Assembly (NCBI GenBank): GCA_014898425.1
Contig: RCSZ01000005.1
Coordinates: 186,001-250,000, forward strand
Source: Botryotinia globosa
Lineage: Eukaryota > Ascomycota > Leotiomycetes > Helotiales > Sclerotiniaceae
Direction of reading: 5' to 3'
DNA length: 64,000 nt
Shown here in pieces: positions 48,346 to 58,450 of this stretch. Both the position numbers and the translations under genes were made by a program. The number at the start of each line of letters is the position of its first letter. The stretch's first letter is position 1. The notes under the pieces are model-generated. The model did not search any database and was not told where the DNA came from. It saw nothing but the letters and a program-made list of their open reading frames with translations.

Positions 48346-49110
48346 ATGCCGCATAAGAATAGGAAAATTAGAAACCGGAAAATTAAAGACCAGAAAAATA
48401 GAAGGAAGAGAAACAAAATAATGTCAGTTAGACCCGATATCACCACATTGTCCATAGAAATGGCAAATCTTTCGATGACCAAATATCCAACTAACCTCGA
48501 AAGCAGCCCCGAAGCTATCGGTGACTGTCCTATCTGTTACGATAAAATGAGCCAACCGAGAAATAACATACGAATAGAACATTGCTGCAAACACACTTTC
48601 CACAGAGCATGTCTTCAAACGTGGGCAAATGAGCAAAGATCGATGAAGCGAAAATGCACCTGCCCAATGTGTCGAGATCAATCGCCGGTCGAATTCATCG
48701 AGCAGCTATTTGAGGGATGTAAAAAAGATGTTATAAGTTTGCATTATGAGTGTTCATGTAACAAGTATACTGACGTAGACTTTCTCTCTCCAAATATGTT
48801 GCAGGGGTTGTCTGAATCGCAGAAGAATGGCCTTCGTGATATCATCAAGCGCATCCAGAGGTATCACGAGGATAGAACGCAACCCCTCCTCATTGTCTTC
48901 GTGATGTGCCCCGAACACCCTCTGAACATTGATCCTGAAGAATCATCCGCGGATCGCCAGTACGAAGTAATGGAAATGTTGTTGGAGTGGGGTTTAGACC
49001 ACGTTAGCAGACAAAAAAGACCCACTTCACATTCGAAATTCGGATTGTTTCCTCGCCGGCTCAATTACGACTACTTTGGCCATGACCCCTTTCTCGACGG
49101 GCTCTTCTAG
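48346..49110 (+). CDS. RING-H2 finger protein
   Basis: One exon, 254 residues. A strongly basic N-terminus (about 25 residues of Lys, Arg and Asn) precedes the RING. The RING-H2 ligands are Cys61 and Cys64 (CPIC), Cys81, His83 and His86 (CKHTFH), Cys89, and Cys106 and Cys109 (CPMC), a complete C3H2C3 set, so it probably acts as an E3 ubiquitin ligase. The C-terminal 140 residues are charged, unfamiliar and contain a Cys-rich patch YECSCNKY. The start MPHKN is the first ATG in the frame; the frame is open for 37 more codons upstream, but without an ATG. A MITE lies just outside its promoter. Its target and cellular site are unknown. It may be a lineage-restricted gene. Confidence 0.8.
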   Translation: MPHKNRKIRNRKIKDQKNRRKRNKIMSVRPDITTLSIEMANLSMTKYPTNLESSPEAIGDCPICYDKMSQPRNNIRIEHCCKHTFHRACLQTWANEQRSMKRKCTCPMCRDQSPVEFIEQLFEGCKKDVISLHYECSCNKYTDVDFLSPNMLQGLSESQKNGLRDIIKRIQRYHEDRTQPLLIVFVMCPEHPLNIDPEESSADRQYEVMEMLLEWGLDHVSRQKRPTSHSKFGLFPRRLNYDYFGHDPFLDGLF

Positions 49111-50794
49111 TTCCCACGCTAATATTTGGACTAGTTAAATTGTCAATGGGGAGAGTAACTCCGATGACGATGGTTGATGAGTTGGAACTACTATATAACT
49201 GTATTGTAATATGTCAAGCGCTTGTTATTTTGTGTATATATTGAATTTGGGTTATGGAGTATGTGCGTTTGGATTTGGAATTTGGAATTTGGAATTTGGA
49301 ATTTGAAATTTGAACAACGATCTTGAGCGAAGATCATGTATGTTTAAAAGTTGAATAACAAAACAAAATTAAGATCAGTTTGTGAATATGAATATGAGAT
49401 CGTGATCGGTGATGTAAAGTGTTGGTTTGATGAGAAATGAGTAGCTACATTCATTGAGCTTTTAGAGTATCGACGTATTAAAGTGAATCTGTGAGATACA
49501 AGCGTGGCGATGATGTTATTCATGTTGTGCTAGAAGTTCATCATGTTCCCTTGTAGTAAAGCCCTGGCGTATTGCTGGCGAAGCTCTCAGAGCCATATTA
49601 TCATGGGTGTATTATAGCTCCAGTATTTGTCGAAATTGAGCGAGGTGTCCAGTATGGACTCATTCTTTGTGTTGGCCATTGAATACGAAGAACTTCCGGG
49701 TGATTAGTAGAGTGATTGGGCATGGATGGAATAGACAAAACAATAGAATAGCTCAAGAAAACCTTCCTACCTTGCAAAGGAAAGAATACCTTTGATATTG
49801 GTGGAGCTAGCTTTTACAATATCATCATCAGAACGTGACTACCACTTCAGAGTTTATGTGCAATGGAATATAGACTCTGGGCATTTTCCTTGCATGGGCA
49901 AGGACTTCAATGAAATTCAACCCATAGCTCACTCGAAGTTGATGTAAACATCTCACGAGTTTCAGCACTTCACATTGCTTTTAAAATGGCACTTTTGGCA
50001 GGCACAAGTATCCTAGGCGAATCATTGTTCTATTTTGACTTGATAATGTGTGGCATGTTTGAACGAATCAGAAGGGCAAAAAGATTTGGGCTATACTCCT
50101 GTTACTAGGGGAATGCAGGAGCAGAATTGTGATCTCGGCCAGACATGTATGTAGACGGATCTTTCGTCCTCGGTAGATTGATGAGAATCGGTGATACCCC
50201 AGAAATGAGGATATATGAGAAACTTTGGGCCGCGTTCATGATCGCAGATGGACAAAGTTGTGGATTCGGCTATGCGAGTTTGAGTCGGGCCATGCGTATT
50301 AACCTATCGATTCCTCACTCACTAAATTGGGGCCAATGAAAGGCCGCTTGACCTTCCACCCTACCTAGAATCTCCTATGTTTATGATATACTCATTCACT
50401 TAGTTCAGAAAGCACAATCCGAGTAATCCATAGTATCTCAAGGAAAACGACCTGATATATTCCGAAAAGCTACTTCCTAGCCGAAGCCAAATGAACACGA
50501 GCTCAAATGACCCTAGGAAAAAGAACCATCTACATTCCAGATCAATGCAGTTAAAAAGGTGTCATAACCTCAAGAACAATCCATCGCAAGGCTGCCTCAG
50601 CACACGAGTGTCCATAAGCGTTCCTCCCTTCATTTGAAAATGCCCTCTAAAGTCTGACCATAAATGTCCTCTTTCGTATCCCTTTTCCTGCAAAAGCCCA
50701 GAACTCCATGCCATGTTAATTTGATTCTCTCCACAAACCCATCGTGGTCGTATCGTTCCGTTTTCGATGAGTTAATTTTCAAGGTGTGGTGAAT
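49111..50794. other. Convergent intergenic region
   Basis: This lies between the 3' ends of the RING-H2 gene and RPS29. The only structure seen is the 7-bp repeat at 49274-49315. The open frames are short and random-looking. The last few hundred bases are the RPS29 3' UTR side. Confidence 0.5.
49274..49315 (+). repeat. 7-bp tandem repeat (TTTGGAA)4 with two diverged units
   Basis: Four perfect TTTGGAA units, then TTTGAAA and TTTGAAC. The last two differ from the unit by G-to-A (and a final C), in the 3' flank of the RING-H2 gene. Confidence 0.9.
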
Positions 50795-51151
50795 TTAACG
50801 GTGCTACGAGTTTTGTTAGTGGTCATTCCATCCAGTTTTGATGATCGAAGAATTTGTTGGTGTAAAGTGAGACGGTGCGTAGATTCTGCAGCGAGCGTAC
50901 CTTGACGAATCCAATATCGGCTGCCTTCTCTCTGAAGCATTGTCTGCAGATGTTAAGACCGTACTTGCGGATCAAACCGGCCTTGTGGGTGCAAACGCGA
51001 CTGTTATGCGTGTTAGAATTGAATTTTCTCAATCAAGATCATTGGTGATCCTTGAAGAAGTCACAGATTGCGATTGATTCTCCACATACCATTCGCGGGA
51101 TCCCTTTCCGTAAGTACGGGGTCTGGACATCCAAACTGATTCGTGAGACAT
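50795..51151 (-). CDS. RPS29: 40S ribosomal protein S29 (uS14)
   Basis: This is the small zinc-binding protein of the 40S head. Exons on the minus strand are 51151-51090, 51000-50901 and 50803-50795, giving exactly the family length of 56 residues. It starts [20 protein letters not shown] and ends IGFVKHR. The zinc ligands are Cys21, Cys24, Cys39 and Cys42 (ECRVC and ICRQC). Intron 1 (51001-51089) splits Cys21. Intron 2 (50804-50900) leaves only nine coding bases, CAC CGT TAA, in the last exon. If intron 2 is not removed the frame runs on for 25 foreign residues. It is divergent from the small gene at 51564. Confidence 0.97.
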
Positions 51152-51563
51152 GTTGTCTGATTTTGGCGAGAACTGTTGTCGGCGGTGTTGGAGTGCTTGG
51201 AGTTTGCGAAAATCGTTGTTGTCGTAGAGTTCGTAATGTTCAAATTGACTGGAAGGGCTTATTGAGCTCTAAGCGAAGTTTCGCACAAATGATGCTTTTA
51301 GTCTGAAGCCTGACATTTAAGGCAGAAAGCAAGGACAGCGGAATAAGTAAATTCCGAAGTAGAATTCCACTCATTATGTGAAGCCTTGTAGATAAGACAG
51401 ATAAACAGCCTTGCGTATTATAGCCTTGTATTGACTTATCTCTTATCATCGAGGAGTAAACAAAACAATCGCAACAACAGACCTTCTGTTTACTATTTCA
51501 CTTCACTGTACAAAGAAAAAATGGTAGGAAAACATATATTCAAACTATTAATACCTACTGACA
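51152..51563. promoter_or_regulatory. Divergent promoter region, RPS29 and small unknown gene
   Basis: A 412-bp interval between two outward-pointing starts; it must contain the RPS29 promoter. GTT/GTC-rich sequence near 51170-51240 lies in the RPS29 leader. No named element was identified with confidence. Confidence 0.45.
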
Positions 51564-51887
51564 ATGATAAAGTCCAAAGATTCAAATCACACCTATGTCC
51601 ATTTCACACTATCCCGCACAGCAGATCTTTTCGAAGACTTCTGCAAAGACAAACTTCCCGACGATGACATCTACGTACCACCACACAACCAACCAGTAAA
51701 CCCCGAAGACGAAGACGACGTTGTTCCAGATCAACATGCAGCATTTGGGATTCAGAGGGCGACACAAAAGACAAAAGAGTCAGCTTGGAAAGATTTAGGA
51801 TTAGCAGAATTGATGAAGAAAGGCCCAGGTGGTAAAAGTGGAAGTGAGGGAGGAAACTACAAGGGCATAAGAAGTCTTCCAAGGTGA
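51564..51887 (+). CDS. Small acidic protein of unknown function
   Basis: An open frame of 107 residues. The start is the first ATG after an in-frame TAA at 51549. The sequence is hydrophilic: it begins MIKSKDSNHTYVHFTLSRTA, then LFEDFCKDKLPDDDIYVPPH, a very acidic EDEDDVVPDQ, then KESAWKDLGLAELMKKG and a Gly/Ser-rich basic tail. It looks more protein-like than nearby random frames because of its amphipathic repeats and consistent charge pattern. I recognise no family. It could be shortened by an unseen upstream exon. The divergent arrangement with RPS29 places its promoter at a strongly expressed site. Confidence 0.55.
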   Translation: MIKSKDSNHTYVHFTLSRTADLFEDFCKDKLPDDDIYVPPHNQPVNPEDEDDVVPDQHAAFGIQRATQKTKESAWKDLGLAELMKKGPGGKSGSEGGNYKGIRSLPR

Positions 51888-52686
51888 ACAAAAAACGTGA
51901 AAGGATTACGGAGTTAAATGGGCGTATAATCTAATGGGAACTAATGTCGGAGTTTGGCACTCCACGATTGTTTGAGAGAGCAAGGTTGAAGGGATTCTAG
52001 GGACTGAGAGCACTATATTACTGGCACAGAGGTTGGACTGGCATGTTCAACTTAAAGGATATTATCATATTGTGTCAATACCCGGAGAGAAATCCTCTGA
52101 GTTTTACATCGTTCATAAATTAGCCTAAACAAGGAATATTGGGTTGCTGGTGTCTCAAGTGTCACATGATTCTATTTCTAGAGATACAGGCGTAAGGAAG
52201 ACAGCATGGAGAAGCTCTAAAGAACCGTTCAATTTGATTAATCTGGTCATCTAGTGCCAATTGGTGGTTATAAGTCTCCGCTCTATCAAGTGTGCCCTAA
52301 TTTCTGGGGTTTGGACAGAGGTTTGTGGAATGCACCACGACAGACGCCTGCCAAAACCATATTGTCCTTTCGAGTCCTAAATGTTGGAGATCAAGCCATG
52401 TGGTATGACGGCACGATTGCGATCTTCCTTTGTGGACAAGCAAAGGAAGTGCAATTAGTTCCGAACTGATGAGCAAGATGTTGGTAGAAAAGTCAAATAG
52501 ATGGATGGTAACAAGCATATGTGCTCTTCCATGTCGTATCTAGTCGAGTAAGACGACTGCGGGACAGAAAGTAGACCCAAATATTAACCATAAACTCCAT
52601 CCCAATGATACTCCTTTACGCCCAGCGTATGATCGTGGATATCTGCGTTGCAAGCTCCAAATGATATTATATCACTTCTTTTCAAC
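51888..52686. other. Convergent intergenic region
   Basis: This lies between the 3' ends of the small acidic gene and TRS31. The short frame at 52254-52469 has no family features. Nothing else is recognised. Confidence 0.5.
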
Positions 52687-53444
52687 CTAACTCTTCCCCA
52701 AAAATGCCTCTCTCTCTACCACCTCTTCCTGAAACTTGACCAAAAACACCGTTTTCCCTGGCCACAGCTCTCCTTCCTCCCCCCTTCCCACACTATGCGC
52801 CGTGACCCTTGCCGGAAAACCTGCGCCATCACAAACACCCTCAATAATGCCCGCAACAAATGCCGCACAATTCAATTGATTCATTTCTTTAGGCACACTA
52901 ATATATTGATTGACAAGAGGTTCATTATCGGATATCATGTATTCCTCAGGCGTGTCAGGGTTCGAAGATTTCTCGAGTGCATCTGCAGGGCGGGAAAAGA
53001 GGTGACGCCAGAGGACGGTGGTTATGAATTGGAGGAGGGCGATGATGTTAAGGGGTCGGGTTTGTGTACGTGGTGGTTCGCGGTAGAGTAGGAGATCGAG
53101 GAGTTTGAGGCCGATGGGGTGACCTTGAACATTTAGTCTAGTGTTTTGATTAGAATTGTACTTTTTGGTAACACAGGTTGTTTGTCTAAACTCGACATAT
53201 AGTGAAGGAAATCTTACCGCTTCTCGAGGTCTTGAATACCAGTGACCCGTCGTTGTGCATAACTAACCATCTCCCCGAATAGATATGCAAAGCTGGCTTG
53301 ACTCAGCTCCTGCGTCTTACTGCGATTCAATGGCCTATGGTATATCGTTTTGCCGGTGGAAGGATAACGTAGCCCTGACTGGGAGCCTCGTTGAGTATGA
53401 GAAACTTGGCCGGTCAACGGCGGTTTTACGGGTTGGGAGGACAT
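52687..53444 (-). CDS. TRS31: TRAPP complex subunit Trs31 (TRAPPC5, Bet3-like family)
   Basis: Trs31 is a core subunit of the TRAPP tethering complexes that activate Ypt1 at the ER-Golgi interface. Exons on the minus strand are 53444-53218 and 53137-52687, giving 225 residues. The intron (53138-53217) has a GTAAGA donor and ACTAG acceptor and joins DLEKR-LNVQGHPIG. Family features are KTQELSQASFAYLFGEMVSYAQ near residue 42, IGLKLLDLLLYRE, ALLQFITTVLWRHLFSRPAD, and the C-terminal NCAAFVAGIIEGVCDGAGFP with ARVTAH. About 40 basic N-terminal residues precede the core, as is usual in filamentous fungi. Confidence 0.93.
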
Positions 53445-53761
53445 TTAATTGATCAATTATTGTTCGCGCGTAGTTGAATATACTATTCGATATGACGCTG
53501 TAAAATAGTTACGAACTTTGTGATTTGTGTGAAGTTGGATGTAGTTATGATTTGGGGGGTTGTCGCAAGGCTGCTGAAATTGAGGGTGAGGTCGATTGCC
53601 AAGCGAGGGGGTAGCATCATTGTCCAAGTTCTTCAGAAACATTGTCTGGGAGTACATAAAAAATTCAGGTGCTGTTAGAATTATTATTTAATTTATTTAT
53701 TAATATCTAGCCTATTCTATCCTATTGCAAAAAATCGTTTGTACAGTCTTTCTTATCAACT
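53445..53761. other. Short intergenic region
   Basis: The TRS31 promoter and the 3' flank of the Sec14-like gene, both on the minus strand. It contains a T/A-rich stretch near 53680-53705. No gene is seen. Confidence 0.5.
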
Positions 53762-54960
53762 TCATGCAGCGTCATTCTTCTTGGATTTTCCGTTGATGTC
53801 TCCTGATATTTCGGACAATGTCCCGAGTGTTTTCGGTTCAACGGCATGGCCATTTGATGGCATTTCCTCAGTAGTACCGCCGCTGATGCTAGGGACATTT
53901 GCACCTTTCAAATAAACTTCACTTTCCCCAATTTGCTTCCCCGCCTTGACCCAACGCTCAAAAGCACTCTGTTGACGTCCCTCACACTGTTTGATTAACT
54001 CCGGCCAATAGGTTGCATGATCATATTCAAAGGCAAGCTCTCCATCAAACTCAGCCCAGAGTTGTTGAGGCGGTACGTGTTGTTTCATATCATCATTGAA
54101 CTTCAACTTTGCTTTAGTCAAGGGATCAATGAATGGGGTGATGAGTTTGAAAAAACCGTTCACCATCCAAGGAACTTATAAGGAATTAGCAAGAAATTCG
54201 TTCGCCAATTAGGAGACTTACCATTGATAATCAAAGCTCTCCCAAGTCGTTCAGGGTAATGAGTTTGAAGAATGTTCAAGACTTCTCTAGCTTGCCCAAT
54301 GCCAGGCGCTGTGTTCGATCTGCTCTTACTGGACTTGAAGTTGATCAATAATGCGAGCGTGGACTGGCCTGGAATCGTCAAGTCGATACATCGCTCGAGC
54401 ATGAATACCAAATGTTGTACTTGCTTGGGATTTGGTTCCGTATTTTGTCTTCCAGGATTCAAGTAATGACATGGACGCCCTTCGTTATCATAACCCAAGA
54501 TGAACTGCTTGCCGGTTTCGTTCTCGATGGAAAGGTCATCGCCACTAAGATCGCTCACACCATACTCCCGCCTCCAAGTCAGAGTTCCTAATAGTCGTTT
54601 TGGTGCTTCCGTGGCGGACCATTTTGTTGCTCGCAAGTACCGGTATAAACATTCTCTTGTTAACCATAACTTTTCACTATCTGTGATGGGGCCCCCTTTC
54701 GAATCTTTAGCTGGGATTTCTGTCCACGACTTGACAGTTTCTAACAGCGCATCGTATTTCTTCTGTTGTTCTTCTGTGAGTTCTGGCGAAGGAGGAGGCT
54801 TCGAAGACTCGAGAGGGTCGAGGAATGGTGGCTTAAGAGGACTTGGTCCTTTTCCTTCAATTGAAGCCGAAGATGTCTGCCCATTAGTAGGTCCTCCTAG
54901 ATTAACACCGGCCATCTCTTTTTCGATGCCCGCGACTTCGACTTGATTCTCTGTTGACAT
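53762..54960 (-). CDS. Sec14-like CRAL-TRIO phosphatidylinositol transfer protein (Pdr16-like)
   Basis: A lipid-transfer protein that exchanges phosphatidylinositol and another lipid at membranes. Exons on the minus strand are 54960-54222 and 54174-53762, giving 383 residues. A disordered Ser/Pro-rich N-terminus (about 90 residues) is followed by the CRAL-TRIO N-terminal helices (ECLYRYLRATKWSATEAPKR and LTWRREYGV). The lipid-binding lobe then has GRPCHYLNPGRQNT, TLALLINFKSS and YPERLGRALIINVPWMVNGF, where the short 47-bp intron (54175-54221, GTAAGT...ATAAG) splits the Val codon. The last segment, ITPFIDPLTKAKLKFND, with WAEFDGELAFEYDH, is typical of Pdr16/Csr1-type members. The C-terminal 70 residues are poorly conserved. 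Which yeast paralogue it matches best is not certain. Confidence 0.88.
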
Positions 54961-55495
54961 TTTAAATGGTAGAATAGATGCTTGATTGCAAAATGGTACA
55001 ACCCGACTTCAATCACAGTCAACTCCCGCACACGAGAAGACGCAGCTTTCAAGGGGTAATTAGTAACTTAGGTATGTCCTGACACCGACTTGCTGCAATC
55101 TAAAAATGTGGTGCTAGCTCAGCCTTATGGGCGTTCCATTGGTGAATTTTAATTTTCTTACCACTTCTCAATTGAGTGTACCTACTGCTTTGAAAAAATT
55201 GCCAAGAGAGATAGGATGTAATTGTCGGAGAAATTATAACAGAAACACATTCTGTTACGAGTATAATCCATTAAGTTAACCTGGAAGCCTTTGAAAAAGG
55301 CCCCGGGGTTTGTTGAATCAAGCATGCCGGCCGGGGGCCATGGATTTGATGAATTGTGGCTCGTTCGTGGCGCAAACTCGTGAAAATCAATTTAGTTTTA
55401 TCGTGTTGAAGCGCGTCAAAACGCGTCTCCCCAAATATCTCTTCCAACTTGGAAGATCAAACCTGACCGAAATTTTTCTACACAACAGCCTCAAA
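54961..55495. promoter_or_regulatory. Divergent promoter region, Sec14-like gene and POL12
   Basis: The two starts point away from each other. The right part holds an MCB-like ACGCGT 70 bp before the POL12 ATG. Two in-frame ATGs (55340, 55349) lie upstream of the chosen POL12 start, but the 52 added residues have no family character. Confidence 0.5.
55421..55426. promoter_or_regulatory. MCB-like box ACGCGT upstream of POL12
   Basis: A perfect MluI cell-cycle box, 70 bp upstream of the ATG at 55496, with a near match GCGCGTCA ten bases before it. MBF binding to ACGCGT drives G1/S expression of replication genes in yeasts; use here is inferred. Confidence 0.55.
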
Positions 55496-57687
55496 ATGGC
55501 GGAAAACGATAGCGAGCTGAATGATTTGTTTTCATCTGCGACTGCTTCAGGTGGTCCCCTTGAGCCAGATGTACTCACAGAATTGCATTCAATTATGCGA
55601 CTGCATTCAATACCCGCGCAAGAGCTTTTTTACAAATGGGAATCATATAGCATTAAGATGGGACAGGATGATATGAAACTGGATATCGATACTGTTAGAG
55701 CGCTCAAGCAAAGTGTGCAAGACGGGTTGGAAAAGGAGAATCGAAAAACTAAGGCTCAAACGTCGAATAAAAGAGTGGGAGCCACGCCTCGAAATGCAGG
55801 AAACAATAATGATGTTTTTGGAATGTGAGCAGGTTCTTGATTTATCAAATTGCTTTACTCATAGTAACGTAGGTTAGATATCGCGCCAAATACCCTCCGA
55901 AGTGGGATGAGTTCGCGGCCGAAACGCAAAGTAGAGACACCTTCTATGTCGAGAGTGAAAGCAGAACCGGCTAGTAGCCCCCCAGACTTCAGGACATCGA
56001 AAACCCCGAGGGAGGTTGATACTGGTGCTGAAGCTGGAACCGGCTCTTCATATACTCCGTATGGTATCACGATCTTCTGAAATCGCCCAATACTGACGGA
56101 ACACAGTACTTCATTCAACGATAGAAAGTTCGCCGGTCAAACTGTAGAAGTTCTGAATGACCACCTCGAACTACCAGAGCCTCCAATTGCTCCTTATCCA
56201 GAATCAAGAATCAAACTTACAGCCAACTCAGATATGAAGAAATTATCTTACAAGACAATGGCCATGAAATCATCAGAAGCGTCAGAAATATTGGATGACC
56301 GTATAGACGAGTTCATGCTTCTAATACAAGCACATCATAAACTAGATGACTCAGACTTCGGTAGTGCAGCAAGTCAAAGTACGAATGAAATAGTATCTGT
56401 CGGAAGGATTGCATGCGACTCTGCCGAAGGAAAGCTTAATCCGTCTTCAATCGTACTTGAAACCTCGCGAAGGATGGGAGCTGGATTAAGAATACCACTC
56501 AAAGTTGATAAGATGAGTGGATTTCAATTCTTCCCTGGGCAAATAGTTGCACTGAAGGGAATAAATGCCTCTGGGGAAGATTTTACAGTGAGCGAGATTC
56601 TTGAGCCACCTCTTCTAGGCGTTGCTGCATCCACGCCCGCTGGCCTTGATGAACATGTTCGAAGACTCCGGGGAGGTCCAGATGCAATGGATGAAGACTC
56701 TGATCCTGCACCTCTAAACATTATTATTGGAAGTGGTCCCTTTACAGCAGATGACAATCTAGACTTCGAACCTCTACACGCAATTTGTAGCCAAGCAGCG
56801 GATACCTACGCTGATGTACTAATTCTGACTGGGCCGTTTCTTGATATCGATCATCCTTTAATCGCAAGTGGAGGTTTTGATCTCCCTGAGGAAGCTCTGA
56901 CTGATCCGAACACCGCCACTATGTCGGCCATCTTCAAACATCTTGTTACTCCAGCTTTCACCCAACTTACTTCCACCCATCCCCGAATTACTATACTCCT
57001 TGTTCCTTCAGTCAAAGATGCTATCGATAAACATGCTGCCTGGCCTCAAGAACCCTTCCCAAAAAAAGACATTGGACTCCCCAAAGCTGTCCGTGTCATC
57101 GGTAATCCCATGACTATTGCCCTGAACGAAATCGTCATGGGTATCTCCTCCCAAGACATCTTGTATGAACTGCGACATGAAGAAATCATTGGCGGGAAGC
57201 CACAGGATCCTACCTTGCTTGCTCGATTACCCAAGTATTTAATTGAGCAACGACATTTTTTCCCCCTATTTCCACCGGTCCAGAGAACTCAATTACCGAA
57301 AACCGGGACGGAGGGTGGGATACCCGTGGGAGCGATGCTAGATACAAGTTTCTTAAAGTTGGGGGAGATGATCAATGTGAGGCCGGATATGATGGTGGTT
57401 CCAAGTTCACTACCCCCCTTTGCCAAGGTATGTGATCTTTACGAATCCTTTGTTTAGATTAATCAGGGGCGTTCATTATGAGACAAAGTTACTAACATTG
57501 AGATATATAGGTTGTAGAAAGTGTGTTAGTTATCAACCCAGGATATTTATCGAAAAGAAGAGGAGCGGGGACATATGCGAAGTTGACAGTATACCCAGCA
57601 TCGATGACGCAGCAAGAGAGAACGCAGGGAACTATGATCGGTCATAAGTTGTTTGAGCGGGCTCGGGTAGATATTATACGGATATAA
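55496..57687 (+). CDS. POL12: DNA polymerase alpha-primase subunit B
   Basis: The regulatory B subunit of polymerase alpha-primase, needed to start DNA synthesis. Four exons (55496-55824, 55873-56058, 56107-57427, 57511-57687) give 670 residues. The N-terminal helical domain (about 1-80: ELNDLFSSATASGG, LHSIMRLHSIPAQELFYKWES) recruits partners. A Ser/Pro-rich linker follows. An OB-fold region begins near 225 (VGRIACDSAEGKLN). The inactive calcineurin-like phosphodiesterase domain begins near 378 (NIIIGSGPFTADDN, LILTGPFLDIDHP, LVPSVKDA, VIGNPMTI). All three introns are GT-AG; joins restore VFGM-LDIAPNT, YTP-TSFNDRKFAG and FAK-VVESVLVINPGYLSKR. The start was chosen because the family begins close to ELN-LF and because an MCB box would otherwise fall inside the coding region. 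Confidence 0.95.
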
Positions 57688-58450
57688 GATAAAACTTCTA
57701 GAGGATTACGTCATTAGAGGTAGAAATATCTAGCTCAAATGTTCTGTCCCGAAGCTAATCAATATTCTAGAGTTCGCAAGGTATCGACTACCCATCATTC
57801 AGCAGGACAAACATGTATTTATAGCGATGCCTATCTTGACGACTCTGACTACATTGAGACCATTTAGGCTCTTACGTAGTATACAGTATTTGAGAAATAA
57901 AAAGTCTAATACCTTGATTGAATCAAATCTAGAGTCTTCATCTGACATCAAGACCCCCTAAACCTCATTTACCCGAGCCGAAATCTGATGCCCCGCGTTT
58001 CGCTTACTAAGGTTGATCCGCACCACACTTTTTTTTTGCAGGGATAAAACAACGCTACTGTGATCTTTAGTTCTTCAGCCTTTCGAACAATATTAATATC
58101 GGTACATACATCTCGAACCATCGGACAAAAACGGTAAATTATTTCGATCCTCCAGGTTCAAATCCATTTACAATTATACCGTCCTGGAATATACTCAGAA
58201 TAAACCATTATTGAAGACTCATTCCTCTGCAGCTTGACGATCTACGAATTCACAAGAAAGTGACTCATTTTCGAATTTATTGCGACAACCTCCAGACCCC
58301 CACCATCTCCTCAAACTACGAAATATCGTCGCAACAGATTAAAACGCAGTAAAACTTAAGACTACAGCAACGCAGTTGTTTCGCGTTGGTCTCAGGCTTA
58401 GTCGTTGGTTCATAAGCTTTAGTGCTCCATTTTTAATATCAAGCACCGCA
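57688..58450. other. Intergenic: POL12 3' flank and GCD2 promoter/leader
   Basis: No gene is seen. A T9 run at 58029-58037 and AT-rich stretches near 57860-57930 mark the non-coding DNA. The frame of GCD2 is open upstream to about 58376 but has no in-frame ATG there. Confidence 0.5.

Noticed and set aside
55340..55495. In-frame upstream ATGs that would lengthen POL12 by 52 residues
   Set aside because: The added residues are not family-like, and an MCB box lies between them and the conserved start.
58141..58200. GGTTCAAATCC word resembling a tRNA T-arm/B box
   Set aside because: No matching A box, acceptor stem or anticodon arm could be folded around it.
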